Positions 52,516 through 60,804 are shown, counted from the first letter of the stretch. The stretch: DNA of 64,000 bases from Planctomycetota bacterium (GCA_015075375.1 JABTUM010000004.1:620001-684000); one strand, 5' to 3'. The notes: generated from the sequence alone by a model not told the origin. Program-made: numbers and translations.

Positions 52516-53691
52516 ATGAATGCGCAGCCTGCTCCCACCGAACGCCGCCGCCTGTTGGCCGTCTTCATCGACTTCGAAAATCTGGCGCTGGGCTTCCGCG
52601 GCCCGAACATGCGCTTCGACATCGCCCGCGTTTTGCGCCGGTTGGTCGAGAAGGGCAATATCGTGGTCAAGCGCGCGTACGCCGACTGGAAGCGCTTCCA
52701 GAATTACACGACCGATCTCCACGAAGCCGCGGTGGAATTGATCGAGATCCCGCGCCGGCACATTACGGGCAAAAACAGCGCCGACATCCGCTTGGTCGTG
52801 GACGCGATGGACTTGGGCTACAGCAAAGAGCACATCGATACGATCGTGATCGTCAGCGGCGACAGCGATTTCTCTCCGCTGGTCAGCAAGCTGAAAGAAA
52901 ACGGGAAGCATGTGATCGGCTTGGGCATGCAAGCCAGCACCAGCGAACTGCTCCGCGACAATTGCGACGAGTTCATCTACTACGAAGACCTGACCGCGCC
53001 GGTGATCGCGCCGGTGGTGCCCAAGCCGGTGGCCGAGAGCCTGGACGAGAAGCGCCGCAAGCTCTTCGAGTTGCTGGTCGAGTCGTGCGAAGCGCTGCGC
53101 CGCGAAAATCGTGACACGCTCTGGTCGAGCATGGTGAAGGAGACCATGCAGCGCAAGCGCCCGGCGTTCAACGAAGGCTACTACGGCTACAAGACCTTCA
53201 GCAAGCTGCTGGAAGACGCGCAGGCGCGCGGGCTGGTGGAACTGCGCCGCGACGAAAGCAACCGGACCTACATCGTCACGCGCTTCGGCCTCGAATTAGA
53301 GAACGGCGCGCGCGGCTCGAGCCGTTCTGCGCCGGCCGCGGCTTCCGCCCCCGCGCAACTCCAAGCACCCGTTGCCGATCGCATCGATCCGCCGCCACCG
53401 CCGGAGACCGCGGCCCCTCCCGAAGGCGACGCGGACGACGAAGGCCCACGCCTGTCGGAGGCCGAGGCGCAGGCCCTGGAGGCGCGCCGGCGGATTTCAG
53501 AAGAGGATCCTGCCGCCGCGAGCGCCGGGGCGGCCGATCGTCCGCGCAGGCGCCGGGGTCGCCGGGGCGGCGCGCGGCGCAGGGCGCAAAAAGCAACGGC
53601 CGGAACCCCTGCCGAGGCCCCGGCCGTCGAAGCAACGCCCGCAAAGGAGCCCGCGCGTCCCAGACGCCGCGCTCCCCGCAAGAGTACTTGA
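52516..53691 (+). CDS. NYN-domain protein with LOTUS-like domain and Arg-rich tail
   Basis: A 391-residue protein, ATG at 52516 with GAGGA upstream. The NYN (PIN-like) nuclease domain spans about residues 12-160, with the acidic set D19 (FIDFEN), D90 (SAD), D96 (VVDAMD) and D116/D118 (SGDSD). Residues about 178-260 form an OST-HTH/LOTUS-like domain (RRKLFELLVESCEALRRENRDTLWSSMVKETMQRKRPAFNEGYYGYKTFSKLLEDA). The last 120 residues are disordered, proline-rich and end in an Arg-rich, RNA-binding-looking stretch (RPRRRRGRRGGARRRAQK). This combination suggests an RNA-binding nuclease. Divergent from the macro-domain gene. Confidence 0.9.
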   Translation: MNAQPAPTERRRLLAVFIDFENLALGFRGPNMRFDIARVLRRLVEKGNIVVKRAYADWKRFQNYTTDLHEAAVELIEIPRRHITGKNSADIRLVVDAMDLGYSKEHIDTIVIVSGDSDFSPLVSKLKENGKHVIGLGMQASTSELLRDNCDEFIYYEDLTAPVIAPVVPKPVAESLDEKRRKLFELLVESCEALRRENRDTLWSSMVKETMQRKRPAFNEGYYGYKTFSKLLEDAQARGLVELRRDESNRTYIVTRFGLELENGARGSSRSAPAAASAPAQLQAPVADRIDPPPPPETAAPPEGDADDEGPRLSEAEAQALEARRRISEEDPAAASAGAADRPRRRRGRRGGARRRAQKATAGTPAEAPAVEATPAKEPARPRRRAPRKST

Positions 53692-54108
53692 TTACATCTT
53701 GTCGAAGCGCATCTGCATCACCTTCAGGGCGTCGCCGTCCTTGGTGAAGTTCACGCTTACTTTGATCTTCTCGTTCTTCTCGAACTTGGCCTGAAAGACC
53801 AGCAGCGGCATATCGCCCGTCAGCACCGTCTCGTTTTTGATCAGCTCCTTCGAGACGTAGTTCCCGAACTCCTTCTTGTACATGTTGATGAACAAGTTCG
53901 TGAACATCTGCTCGGTGGCTACGGCCGCCATCATCTTGGCGTACTCGCCATTGAAGGTCTTGTGGTCGCCGTCGTTGTAGGCCTTGAGCATCTTGTCGAC
54001 GGTGGGTTCAAGCTGCTTGAGCAGCGCTTCGCCTTCAGCCGCCCGAACGTGGCTCGCTACGAAGGTTAAAGCCAGCACCAGCGCGCCGGCCATCCAATGC
54101 TTGCGCAT
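53692..54108 (-). CDS. Secreted protein, DUF3887-like
   Basis: A 138-residue protein with a signal peptide (MRKHWMAGALVLALTFVASHVRA) and AAGGAG before the ATG. The mature part is a small alpha+beta domain (LLKQLEPTVDKMLKAYNDGDHKTFNGEYAKMM..., MPLLVFQAKFEKNEKIKVSVNFTKDGDALKVMQMRF) that resembles the DUF3887 or NTF2-like secreted proteins. No catalytic residues are evident. The convergent NYN gene stops exactly where this one stops, with no gap. Confidence 0.72.
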   Translation of the reverse strand: MRKHWMAGALVLALTFVASHVRAAEGEALLKQLEPTVDKMLKAYNDGDHKTFNGEYAKMMAAVATEQMFTNLFINMYKKEFGNYVSKELIKNETVLTGDMPLLVFQAKFEKNEKIKVSVNFTKDGDALKVMQMRFDKM

Positions 54109-54401
54109 GTTACGTCTCCTTGAGGACTAGGTGGTCGGCGCGCCGAAGGGCTGCGCCGGAAGCGCGTGACCATACTCGCGCCGCGCCGAGGGGCAAGCGC
54201 GATTGGACCGGTCGTGCCCAAGTAAGGTCCGCATCGAGTGGCCCCACGGGTCACAAGTGCAGTCGGAGTATGCCGATACATGAAGCGGCCACCTCGAATG
54301 GAACGGTTTCTTGGACCTTTTTTCGGGGGATTGGGCTGGCCCCATTAGGTTGCTCAGCTAGACTCGTCCTTGCCTTGGCGGTTTCAAAGGGAGTGTGCTT
54401 C

Positions 54402-54719
54402 ATGGCCGGCGATAGTTCGTCGATGATTGATTTGCGGCCGGTGCACGAAATGGGTGCACGCTGCGCAAGTTGCCGTACCGAATTGCTCGGCGAAGCCTAC
54501 CAAAGCGCGGCGTTTGAAAAACCGGTCTGTAAGGTCTGCTACACCAAACACAAAGAGCGCGCCAAAGCGGCCGCGTCTCCGGAAACGTCCACTTCCCGCA
54601 AGTCGGTGGCGCTGCCGCAGCTCAAGGAACAGGCGCGCATGGAATGGCTGCGCCCGGCGATCATCGCCGTAACGGTGCTGGCCGCCGCAATCGCAGCCTA
54701 TTTTCTGACCCGCAAATAG
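54402..54719 (+). CDS. Small zinc-ribbon protein with C-terminal membrane helix
   Basis: A 105-residue protein from the ATG at 54402 (AAGGGAG upstream). Two CxxC pairs, CASC and CKVC, near residues 21-24 and 43-46, form a probable zinc ribbon. The middle is charged, and a hydrophobic stretch ends the protein (IIAVTVLAAAIAAYFLTRK), so it is tail-anchored with the ribbon in the cytoplasm. Function unknown. It is convergent with the SRPBCC gene, no gap between stop codons. Confidence 0.72.
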   Translation: MAGDSSSMIDLRPVHEMGARCASCRTELLGEAYQSAAFEKPVCKVCYTKHKERAKAAASPETSTSRKSVALPQLKEQARMEWLRPAIIAVTVLAAAIAAYFLTRK

Positions 54720-55175
54720 TCAGCGCGCCAGCCGTATTGCCAATTGCTCCAAGCAACCGTTCCAGCCCCAAGCGTGGTCGTCGCGCTCCTGCGCGGTATT
54801 AAAGCCTTCGTGGCGCAGGGTCAGCTCGGTCTTTCCGCTGCCCAGATCCTTGAGCAGGATCGTAACCTGAGTCTCGCGCAGGGAATCGAACATGCCCGGC
54901 GGCCAGTTCCAGGTGAAAACGAGCTTCTCCGGAGGAACGATCTCGAGGTAGCGGCCCGAGATCAAGATGGGATCCCGCGCCGGTCCCATCCCGATGCGCC
55001 ACGCGCCGCCAGGCCGGAAGTCCACTTCGGCCAGACAGGTACCCATCCCCGCGCTGGGAGCAAACCATTCCTTGAGCCTGAGCGGATCGGTCCACGCATA
55101 CCAAACCCGTTCGCGCGAAGCATCCAATACTCGCGAGAGGTTCAAGATTAGTGAAGAGTTTGCCTGCTTCACCAT
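54720..55175 (-). CDS. SRPBCC (AHSA1-like) protein, second in the cluster
   Basis: A 151-residue helix-grip protein: LSRVLDASRERVWYAWTDPLRLKEWFAPS, then RPGGAWRIGMGPARDP, LEIVPPEKLVFTWNW and TELTLRHEGFNTAQERDDHAWGWNGCLEQLA. These features fit AHSA1 proteins that bind hydrophobic ligands. It is the last gene of the ArsR-SRPBCC-DinB-SRPBCC cluster, 37 bp behind the DinB gene. Ligand unknown. Confidence 0.9.
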   Translation of the reverse strand: MVKQANSSLILNLSRVLDASRERVWYAWTDPLRLKEWFAPSAGMGTCLAEVDFRPGGAWRIGMGPARDPILISGRYLEIVPPEKLVFTWNWPPGMFDSLRETQVTILLKDLGSGKTELTLRHEGFNTAQERDDHAWGWNGCLEQLAIRLAR

Positions 55176-55212
55176 GGCTGAAATCCTTGACGAATGCTGG
55201 GATCGCCGCGTT

Positions 55213-55716
55213 TCAAATGAAGCCTTTCAAGCCCTGCAGACGCCGCAAAAGACTGATCTCGCCGTTATGATGTCCTTCGTGAACGGCCAAGGCGCGAAGG
55301 CAATCGCCCGGCGTCTTCAGAAACGCGGGCACCTCGATGCCGGCCGGAACGTTCAGCGGCCGTTCGAGTTCGTGCGGATTCAAGGTCTTTAGAAACTCCG
55401 CCACCCGCGGACGCCACGCTTCCCCCAGTTTGCGGACCTCGGAGAGTTTGGGGAGCGCCGCGATCGGCTCCGGCAGCACGGCTCCCATGCGGTAATGCTT
55501 CTGGTAGCTCCCGATCTCCGGATCGGCCGCGCCCTTCACGAGGCCCAGGAAGACCGAGGCCTCGACATAAATCATGTGCCCCAGATGCCAGGCAATCGGT
55601 GGAATATCCGGACCGGGTTGCCAGAAGCCCTGAGCATCGTCCAAGCCGTCCAAAAGCTTGGTCTGGAAGCCTCGGAGCATGCCCGTTTGCTGGAAGTACT
55701 GTTCGATCAGGCTCAT
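55213..55716 (-). CDS. DinB family protein
   Basis: A 167-residue four-helix protein. The three-histidine metal site is formed by HLGHM (residues 44-48) and HEGHHNGEISLL near residue 147. DinB proteins are metal-dependent thiol or sugar transferases (bacillithiol, mycothiol, maleylpyruvate), but many members are uncharacterised. It lies between the two SRPBCC genes, 31 bp from the first, so it is co-transcribed. Confidence 0.9.
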   Translation of the reverse strand: MSLIEQYFQQTGMLRGFQTKLLDGLDDAQGFWQPGPDIPPIAWHLGHMIYVEASVFLGLVKGAADPEIGSYQKHYRMGAVLPEPIAALPKLSEVRKLGEAWRPRVAEFLKTLNPHELERPLNVPAGIEVPAFLKTPGDCLRALAVHEGHHNGEISLLRRLQGLKGFI

Positions 55717-55747
55717 GCGTATCGTCCTTTCGCGTAGCGTTCGAGTT

Positions 55748-56197
55748 TCAGCGTTCGCAAGCGCGCGCCAAGTTCTCCAAAGCGCCGCTCCAGCCTTGGC
55801 CGTGATCGTCGCGCATCGGTTCGGCCGGGAAACCGGTGTGGGTCAGCGTCAGCAACGTGCCACCGGGCGCGTCCTGCAATTCAATGGTGACCAGCGTGTC
55901 AATCTGCGGCTTCCCTTCCCACGTCCAGGTAAAGACCAGCTTGGCGTCGGGCACGATCTCCCTAAAGGTGCCCGTGGCAATATGCCGAACGCCTTTCGTT
56001 TTATGCCGCATGCCGAAGCGATACGCGCCTCCAGGCTTTAACTCCAGTTCTGCGACCTCCGGTTCGTACTCGGGGCCCGCACCCCACCAGCGCAGCAGGT
56101 GCTCGGGCTGCGTCCACGCCGCGTACACCTGCTTGCGAGGTGCCTTAATGGTTCGGCGCAGAATCAGGGTCTGAGGGTCCGGTTTGAGCAGTTCCAT
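55748..56197 (-). CDS. SRPBCC (AHSA1-like) protein, first in the cluster
   Basis: A 149-residue helix-grip protein from the ATG at 56197 (MELLKPDPQTLILRRTIKAP). The fold signature is APRKQVYAAWTQPEHLLRWWG, LKPGGAYRFGMR, FREIVPDAKLVFTWTWEG and LTLTHTGFPAEPMRDDHGQGWSGALENLARACE. The start lies inside the ArsR-type gene: the two overlap by 53 bases in different frames. This tight coupling is common for ArsR-SRPBCC pairs. Confidence 0.9.
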   Translation of the reverse strand: MELLKPDPQTLILRRTIKAPRKQVYAAWTQPEHLLRWWGAGPEYEPEVAELELKPGGAYRFGMRHKTKGVRHIATGTFREIVPDAKLVFTWTWEGKPQIDTLVTIELQDAPGGTLLTLTHTGFPAEPMRDDHGQGWSGALENLARACER

Positions 56198-56567
56198 CGG
56201 GGATTCGCTCCGCTTGAGGCTCCTGCGTTGGCAGCACTTCCGCTTGCTTGGCCAAATAGGCCGCCAGTTGGTCCAACTGCCTTTCCCAGAACATGCGGTA
56301 GCGCTCGATCCAGACCTGCGCGTCCCGCAGCGGCTGAGCATCCAGCTTGCAGCGCCGCAGCCGGCCGTCCTTTTCCTGCTTCAGGAGACCGGCCCGCTCG
56401 AGCACCCGAAGGTGCTTGCTGATGGCCGGTAGACTGATTTCAAACGGCGCGGCCAGTTCGCCGACGGACGTCTCCCCTGCCGCCAAGCGAGTCAAAATGG
56501 CTCGGCGCGTGGGGTCGGCGAGCGCCGCAAAGGTTGCATCCAAAACGAGTTCTGAACTATTAACCAT
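56145..56567 (-). CDS. ArsR-family transcriptional regulator
   Basis: A 140-residue winged helix protein: FAALADPTRRAILTRLAAGETSVGELAAPFEISLPAISKHLRVLERAGLLKQEKDGR. The metal-binding cysteines of classical ArsR/SmtB proteins are absent; this group senses other signals and usually controls a neighbouring SRPBCC gene. The start codon lies within a palindrome (56560-56575), so the protein probably represses its own operon. It leads a four-gene cluster with two SRPBCC genes and a DinB gene. Confidence 0.93.
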   Translation of the reverse strand: MVNSSELVLDATFAALADPTRRAILTRLAAGETSVGELAAPFEISLPAISKHLRVLERAGLLKQEKDGRLRRCKLDAQPLRDAQVWIERYRMFWERQLDQLAAYLAKQAEVLPTQEPQAERIPDGTAQTGPSDPDSAPNH

Positions 56568-56575
56568 ACGGTTAA
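56560..56575. promoter_or_regulatory. Operator overlapping the arsR-type start codon
   Basis: The perfect inverted repeat ttaacc-atac-ggttaa contains the start codon of the ArsR-type gene (56565-56567). Similar elements at other ArsR-SRPBCC loci have the same form. Repressor binding here would block both transcription and translation initiation. Binding is inferred. Confidence 0.65.
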
Positions 56576-56751
56576 ATAATAGCTTCGGGCACGAGCTGGC
56601 GCAAGGGTTAAATTCACTTTTTCAAAGGCTTTAGATGCACAACGTGGAATGACGGGGTACAGGGTTGAACTCCGACTCAGTCCTGTTAGCTTAACAAACC
56701 TAGCTTGGGTCACTAAACCGCACTGGTGCAGGTCCGGGGAGATTTCGCTCC

Positions 56752-57870
56752 ATGGGCGTTCCTGTTTCGCAGATGGCCACGGTGGCGTCCTACGTCATCA
56801 AGCAGAAGCTCAAAGGCATCAAGCGCTACCCGCTGGTGCTGATGTTGGAGCCGTTGTTCCGCTGCAATCTGGCATGCGCGGGCTGCGGGAAGATCCAGTA
56901 TCCCGGCCACATTCTGCGCAAGGAACTCTCGCCCGAGCAGTGCTTCAAGGCCGTCGACGAGTGCGATACGCCGATGGTAAGCATCCCCGGCGGCGAGCCG
57001 TTGATGCATTCGCAGATCGGCGAAATCGTGAAGGGGCTGGTCGAGCGCAAGAAGTACATTTACCTCTGCACCAACGCGATCCTGCTGAAAGAGCGGCTCG
57101 AACAGGGCGTCTTTACGCCGAGCAAGTACCTCACGTTCAGCATTCACATGGACGGCGCGCGCGACGAGCACGACTTCGCGGTCTGCCGCGAAGGCACCTA
57201 CGCGAAGGCGACGGAAGCGATTCGCGAAGCGATCAAGCGCGGCTTCCGCGTGACGACGAACACGACACTCTTCGATGGCGCCGAACCCGAAAAGTACCGC
57301 CGCTTCTTCGACGAGATGATGGAACTGGGCGTCGAAGGCATGATGGTCTCGCCCGGCTACAGCTACCAGAAAGCGCCCGACCAGGAGCATTTCCTCAAGC
57401 GCCAGAAGAGCAACGAGATGTTCCGCAAGATGTTCCAGAACAAGAAACGCTCCTGGGTCTTCAACCAGTCGCCGCTCTTCCTGGACTTCCTGATGGGCTA
57501 CATCGACCTGGAGTGCACGCCCTGGGGCAACGTGACGTACAACATGTTCGGCTGGCAGAAGCCCTGCTATTTGCTCCAGGAAGGCTACACCAAGACCTTC
57601 AAGGAACTGATGGAAACGACCGACTGGGACGCTTACGGACGGCGCAGCGGTAACGAGAAGTGCAAGGACTGCATGGTTCACTGCGGCTACGAACCGACCA
57701 GCGTGGATTACACCTTCGGCAGCCTGCGCGGCTTTGCGCGCACGGCGTGGTTCGTGCTTTCGGGCAAGAGCGTCGGGACGTACGAGAAGCCGATGCACGT
57801 GCCGGCGAACCGGCCCAACAAGCCGCGCAAGCTCGAACAGCCGGAGCCGATCAGCGCCGCCGCGGACTGA
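56752..57870 (+). CDS. hpnH: Hopanoid radical-SAM adenosyl transferase HpnH
   Basis: A 372-residue radical-SAM protein. The cluster motif is CNLACAGC (C38, C42, C45) in LEPLFRCNLACAGCGKIQY. IPGGEPLMHSQIGEIVKGLVERKKYIYLCTNAILL and FSIHMDGARDEHDFAVCREGTY are typical. A cysteine-rich C-terminus (CKDCMVHCGYEPT) binds a second cluster or metal. HpnH attaches adenosyl to hopene to make the C35 side chain. It lies 28 kb from the cyclase gene. GGGGAG precedes the ATG and a terminator follows the stop. Confidence 0.93.
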   Translation: MGVPVSQMATVASYVIKQKLKGIKRYPLVLMLEPLFRCNLACAGCGKIQYPGHILRKELSPEQCFKAVDECDTPMVSIPGGEPLMHSQIGEIVKGLVERKKYIYLCTNAILLKERLEQGVFTPSKYLTFSIHMDGARDEHDFAVCREGTYAKATEAIREAIKRGFRVTTNTTLFDGAEPEKYRRFFDEMMELGVEGMMVSPGYSYQKAPDQEHFLKRQKSNEMFRKMFQNKKRSWVFNQSPLFLDFLMGYIDLECTPWGNVTYNMFGWQKPCYLLQEGYTKTFKELMETTDWDAYGRRSGNEKCKDCMVHCGYEPTSVDYTFGSLRGFARTAWFVLSGKSVGTYEKPMHVPANRPNKPRKLEQPEPISAAAD

Positions 57871-57899
57871 GCCGCGAATCGAGAATACGCACAAGAGCC

Positions 57900-57930
57900 G
57901 GGGCGCCATTGAGCGCCCCTTCTTGTTGTT
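57900..57930 (+). terminator. Terminator after hpnH
   Basis: A seven-pair G+C stem, ggggcgc at 57900-57906 and gcgcccc at 57913-57919, around a six-base loop, is followed by ttcttgttgttg. The start of the stem is 30 bases after the hpnH stop. Further pairing of the flanks is possible. Confidence 0.75.
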
Positions 57931-57950
57931 GATGCGCCAAGGAGTCCGCC

Positions 57951-58376
57951 ATGCCGCAGGAAAAGCACAGCACGATCCACGAAGAGATCAAGAGCCGCAA
58001 GACGCTCGAAAAGTGGACGCCGAAGATCGAGACCGAGGCCGATAAGCGCCTGGTGCTCGAAGAAGCCTTCGACTACCGCGGCGACGTGACGTTGATCCTC
58101 GAGGGCGGCGAGGAGCGCGTGGGATTCGTGTTCAATCGCGAAGCGGGCGCCCCGGAGCCCTATATCGAGTTCATTCCGCGCGGCCAGGACGAACAGCAGA
58201 CCATTCCCTACAAGCAGATCGCGAGCGTGGCCTTCACGGGCGTCGATCCGGCGGCCGGGCGGAGCTGGGAGAACTGGGTCAAGCGCTGGAACGAGAAGAA
58301 GAAGGCAGCAGCCGAAGGGCGCGATATCGGCAACATCGAGCCGCAGGCTATGCCGCTCGAAGACCGCGACGCGTAG
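57951..58376 (+). CDS. Unknown protein, 141 residues
   Basis: Starts at an ATG with AAGGAG seven bases upstream. It is soluble and charged: an amphipathic N-terminal helix (KHSTIHEEIKSRKTLEKWTP), then a beta-rich segment (YRGDVTLILEGGEERVGFVFNREA, YIEFIPRGQDEQQTIPYKQIASVAFTG), and a helical basic tail. The beta part resembles small-barrel RNA- or ligand-binding proteins. I cannot name the family. It is 80 bp behind hpnH, separated by a terminator. Confidence 0.7.
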   Translation: MPQEKHSTIHEEIKSRKTLEKWTPKIETEADKRLVLEEAFDYRGDVTLILEGGEERVGFVFNREAGAPEPYIEFIPRGQDEQQTIPYKQIASVAFTGVDPAAGRSWENWVKRWNEKKKAAAEGRDIGNIEPQAMPLEDRDA

Positions 58377-58480
58377 CCGCGGCCTGCCTGCGTCCCTCGT
58401 TTCTGAAAGTATACCCAGCCCAACCTTCTTTCCTGGCTTGGCCTTTCGCCCCACGCGGGCTCCGCTAGACTAAAGCCTGC

Positions 58481-60679
58481 ATGGGCTTCTTGAACGCGCT
58501 CTTCCTGGCCGGCACCGCCACCTTCGCCCTCCCGGTGGTGATTCACCTCATCTTTAAGCTTCGCAAGCGCACGCTGGTTTTCTCGTCGCTGCGCTTCTTG
58601 CGCGAATCGGTTCTGCGCGAGACGCGCCGCTTGCGGCTGCGCGATTTGCTGTTGCTGCTGCTGCGCTGTGCGGCCTGCATCCTGATCGCGCTGGCCTTCG
58701 CGCGGCCGTACCGGGCGGGCGCCGTGCTGGCCGGGCCTTCGGGCGAATTGCGCGAGGACTTAGTGCTGGTGCTGGACGATTCGCCCAGCATGGCCGCGCA
58801 GGACGGTTCGACCACGCGCTGGCAAATGGCGGTCGATCAGGCGCTGGCCGCGGCGGGCGCGAAGAACCTGGAACGCCTGGGGCTGGTGCTTACGGGCGAT
58901 CCGGGACGGCCGGAGGTGGAACTGGCGCGGAACTTCGAAGCGACCAAGGAGGCGCTGGCCAAACGCACGCGTCCCGGTTTCGTGCGCGGCGATCCGGCCC
59001 AAGCGCTGCAGACGGCGCTCGACTTGCTCGCCGACAGCGCCGCGCCGCGGCGGCGGGTGCTTCTGATCAGCGACTTGCAGCTCAATCAGATGGACCGCAC
59101 GGCCCTGGCCGAAGCCGGCCAGCGCGCGGTTACCATGCCGCGTCCGGTCCAGATCGAGATCCGGCCGCCGCACGCGGACGGCAAAGCGCCTGGCAAGCTG
59201 AACAACTTGAGCCTCGACGAAGTACGGGCCAAGAGCGACGTATGGTTGGAGGGCCGGCCGGTCCGGTTTGCCGTGCGCCTCAGCAATCACGGCGACGGAG
59301 AGGCCTCGGCGCTGGCGGTGCGGCTGTTGAGCGGCGACAAGATTCTCGCGCAGAGGACCGTGGGGCTGGGTCCGCGGGATGCGCGCGAGATCGAACTCAC
59401 CGCGCTATTCCCCAATGCCGGCCCGGTGCACGGGCGGGTGGAGATCGACGGGCGCGATGTGCTGCCTGACGACGACCGGCGTTTCTTCGCGCTGCATCTG
59501 CGCGACAGCATCCGGGCAGTGATCGCCGAAGATCGGCTGCGCGAATCCGGCGCGTGGCTCGACGAGTCGTACTACGTACGCATGGCGCTGGATCCGCGCC
59601 CGCGCGGAAGCGAGGCGCCCAAGGAGGTTCCCCCCGGAGCCGTACGCGTCGATACCGTCGCCGCGCGGGATCTGACTCCGGCCGTCCTGAAAGGCGCCGA
59701 CGTGCTCTTCCTGGTCGGCGTCACCGAATTGCCGGCCGCCACGCTGGCCACCTTGGAGCAAGCGGTTCAAGCCGGGCTGAATCTGGTGCTCTTTCTGGGC
59801 CGCAGCGACGGCACGCTGGCCACGGGCTTCTACAACGGACCGTTTTGGAAAGAAGGTAAGGGGCTGCTCCCCGCGCGGCCGGGGGACCGCTTCGAAGGCA
59901 ACCTGGTAGAAGTGCGCTTCAGTTCGCTGGATACGTTCGCGGTGGACCACCCGCTCTTTGCGCCGTTCAAGGGCGAGATCGAGCAGGAATTGCGGCGGCC
60001 CAAGTTCCTGCGGCACTTCAAGCCCGACCCGAAAGATCTTTCCGCAGGCGAACGCCCGCCGGGGCAGGTGCTGGCGACGTTCAGCGACGGGAGTCCCATG
60101 GCCGTCGAACGCCCCTTCGGCTTGGGGCGCGTGCTGATGTTCAGCTTCCTGCCGCGGCCGGAAAAGGATACCGACCTGCCCAAGCGGACCGTTTTCGTCC
60201 CGCTGATGCACCAGATCGTGAAGCATCTGTCTGGAATCGAGCAGGGGGCGCAGCGGCAACTGACGGTGGGCGAAGACCTGACTTTGGCGAGCTTGGCCCT
60301 CCAACCGCAGACGACCGTGCGCCTAGCCCGTCCTGCGCCGCACAACGATACCCTGGACCTGACCGGAGCCGACCATCTAACTACAGACACGATAGGCCTT
60401 TACACGGCAACTTATCAGCCCGGTCAACTGGCCGAACAAGCACAGTGGGCGGTCAACCTGGATCCGGCGGAAAGTGAACTGAAAGCCGAGGATTTAGCCG
60501 CCATACAAGCCCTTTATGCGTCCAACCTTAAGGAAGAAGATCCGGATGAGGGCCCGAAGCTGGCCCTCCAGGCCGACGAGGAACTGAAAGCTCAAGCCCC
60601 CGATTGGCGCTACTTGCTGGTGGCCGCGCTGGCCTGCTTGCTGTTGGAAGTAGCGTTGCGTGACTTTTGGGGAGATTAG
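58481..60679 (+). CDS. BatA-like VWA-domain membrane protein
   Basis: A 732-residue protein. It opens with the BatA pattern: a membrane helix near residue 5-25 (LFLAGTATFALPVVIHLIF), the FSSLRFLRESVLRETRRLRLRDLLLLLLRC stretch, then a second helix and a VWA domain. The MIDAS is intact: DDSPS (D99, S101, S103), with RVLLISDLQLNQ later. The C-terminal half has FVPLMHQIVKHL and a glutamine-amidotransferase-like region (LFLVGVTELPAATL, LNLVLFLGRSDGT). The C-terminal helix is YLLVAALACLLLEVALRDF. The next gene encodes a DUF4175-type protein. It fits an envelope-assembly system. Confidence 0.85.
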   Translation: MGFLNALFLAGTATFALPVVIHLIFKLRKRTLVFSSLRFLRESVLRETRRLRLRDLLLLLLRCAACILIALAFARPYRAGAVLAGPSGELREDLVLVLDDSPSMAAQDGSTTRWQMAVDQALAAAGAKNLERLGLVLTGDPGRPEVELARNFEATKEALAKRTRPGFVRGDPAQALQTALDLLADSAAPRRRVLLISDLQLNQMDRTALAEAGQRAVTMPRPVQIEIRPPHADGKAPGKLNNLSLDEVRAKSDVWLEGRPVRFAVRLSNHGDGEASALAVRLLSGDKILAQRTVGLGPRDAREIELTALFPNAGPVHGRVEIDGRDVLPDDDRRFFALHLRDSIRAVIAEDRLRESGAWLDESYYVRMALDPRPRGSEAPKEVPPGAVRVDTVAARDLTPAVLKGADVLFLVGVTELPAATLATLEQAVQAGLNLVLFLGRSDGTLATGFYNGPFWKEGKGLLPARPGDRFEGNLVEVRFSSLDTFAVDHPLFAPFKGEIEQELRRPKFLRHFKPDPKDLSAGERPPGQVLATFSDGSPMAVERPFGLGRVLMFSFLPRPEKDTDLPKRTVFVPLMHQIVKHLSGIEQGAQRQLTVGEDLTLASLALQPQTTVRLARPAPHNDTLDLTGADHLTTDTIGLYTATYQPGQLAEQAQWAVNLDPAESELKAEDLAAIQALYASNLKEEDPDEGPKLALQADEELKAQAPDWRYLLVAALACLLLEVALRDFWGD

Positions 60680-60691
60680 GGTTGAGGTCAT

Positions 60692-60769
60692 CGCAGAGAA
60701 CGTGGAGCGCGCTGAGGTATCTTGGCGCATAACCCTCCTAGTATCTCTGCGCTCTCAGCGTTCTCTGCG
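60692..60769. repeat. Long imperfect inverted repeat between genes
   Basis: The ends are an exact 11-base inverted repeat, cgcagagaacg at 60692-60702 and cgttctctgcg at 60759-60769; pairing continues inward with mismatches over about ten more bases each side (ggagcgcgctgag against ctctgcgctctcag). It fills most of the gap between the BatA-like gene and the DUF4175-type gene. It could be an mRNA structure or a dispersed repeat element. Confidence 0.55.
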
Positions 60770-60804
60770 GTGCATAAGCCTTAAGTACGCGAAGGAGTAA
60801 CGGC

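Noticed and set aside
54120..54401. Upstream extension of the small zinc-ribbon gene
   Set aside because: The added sequence has no sensible pattern, while the ATG at 54402 has a good ribosome site and immediately precedes the conserved part.
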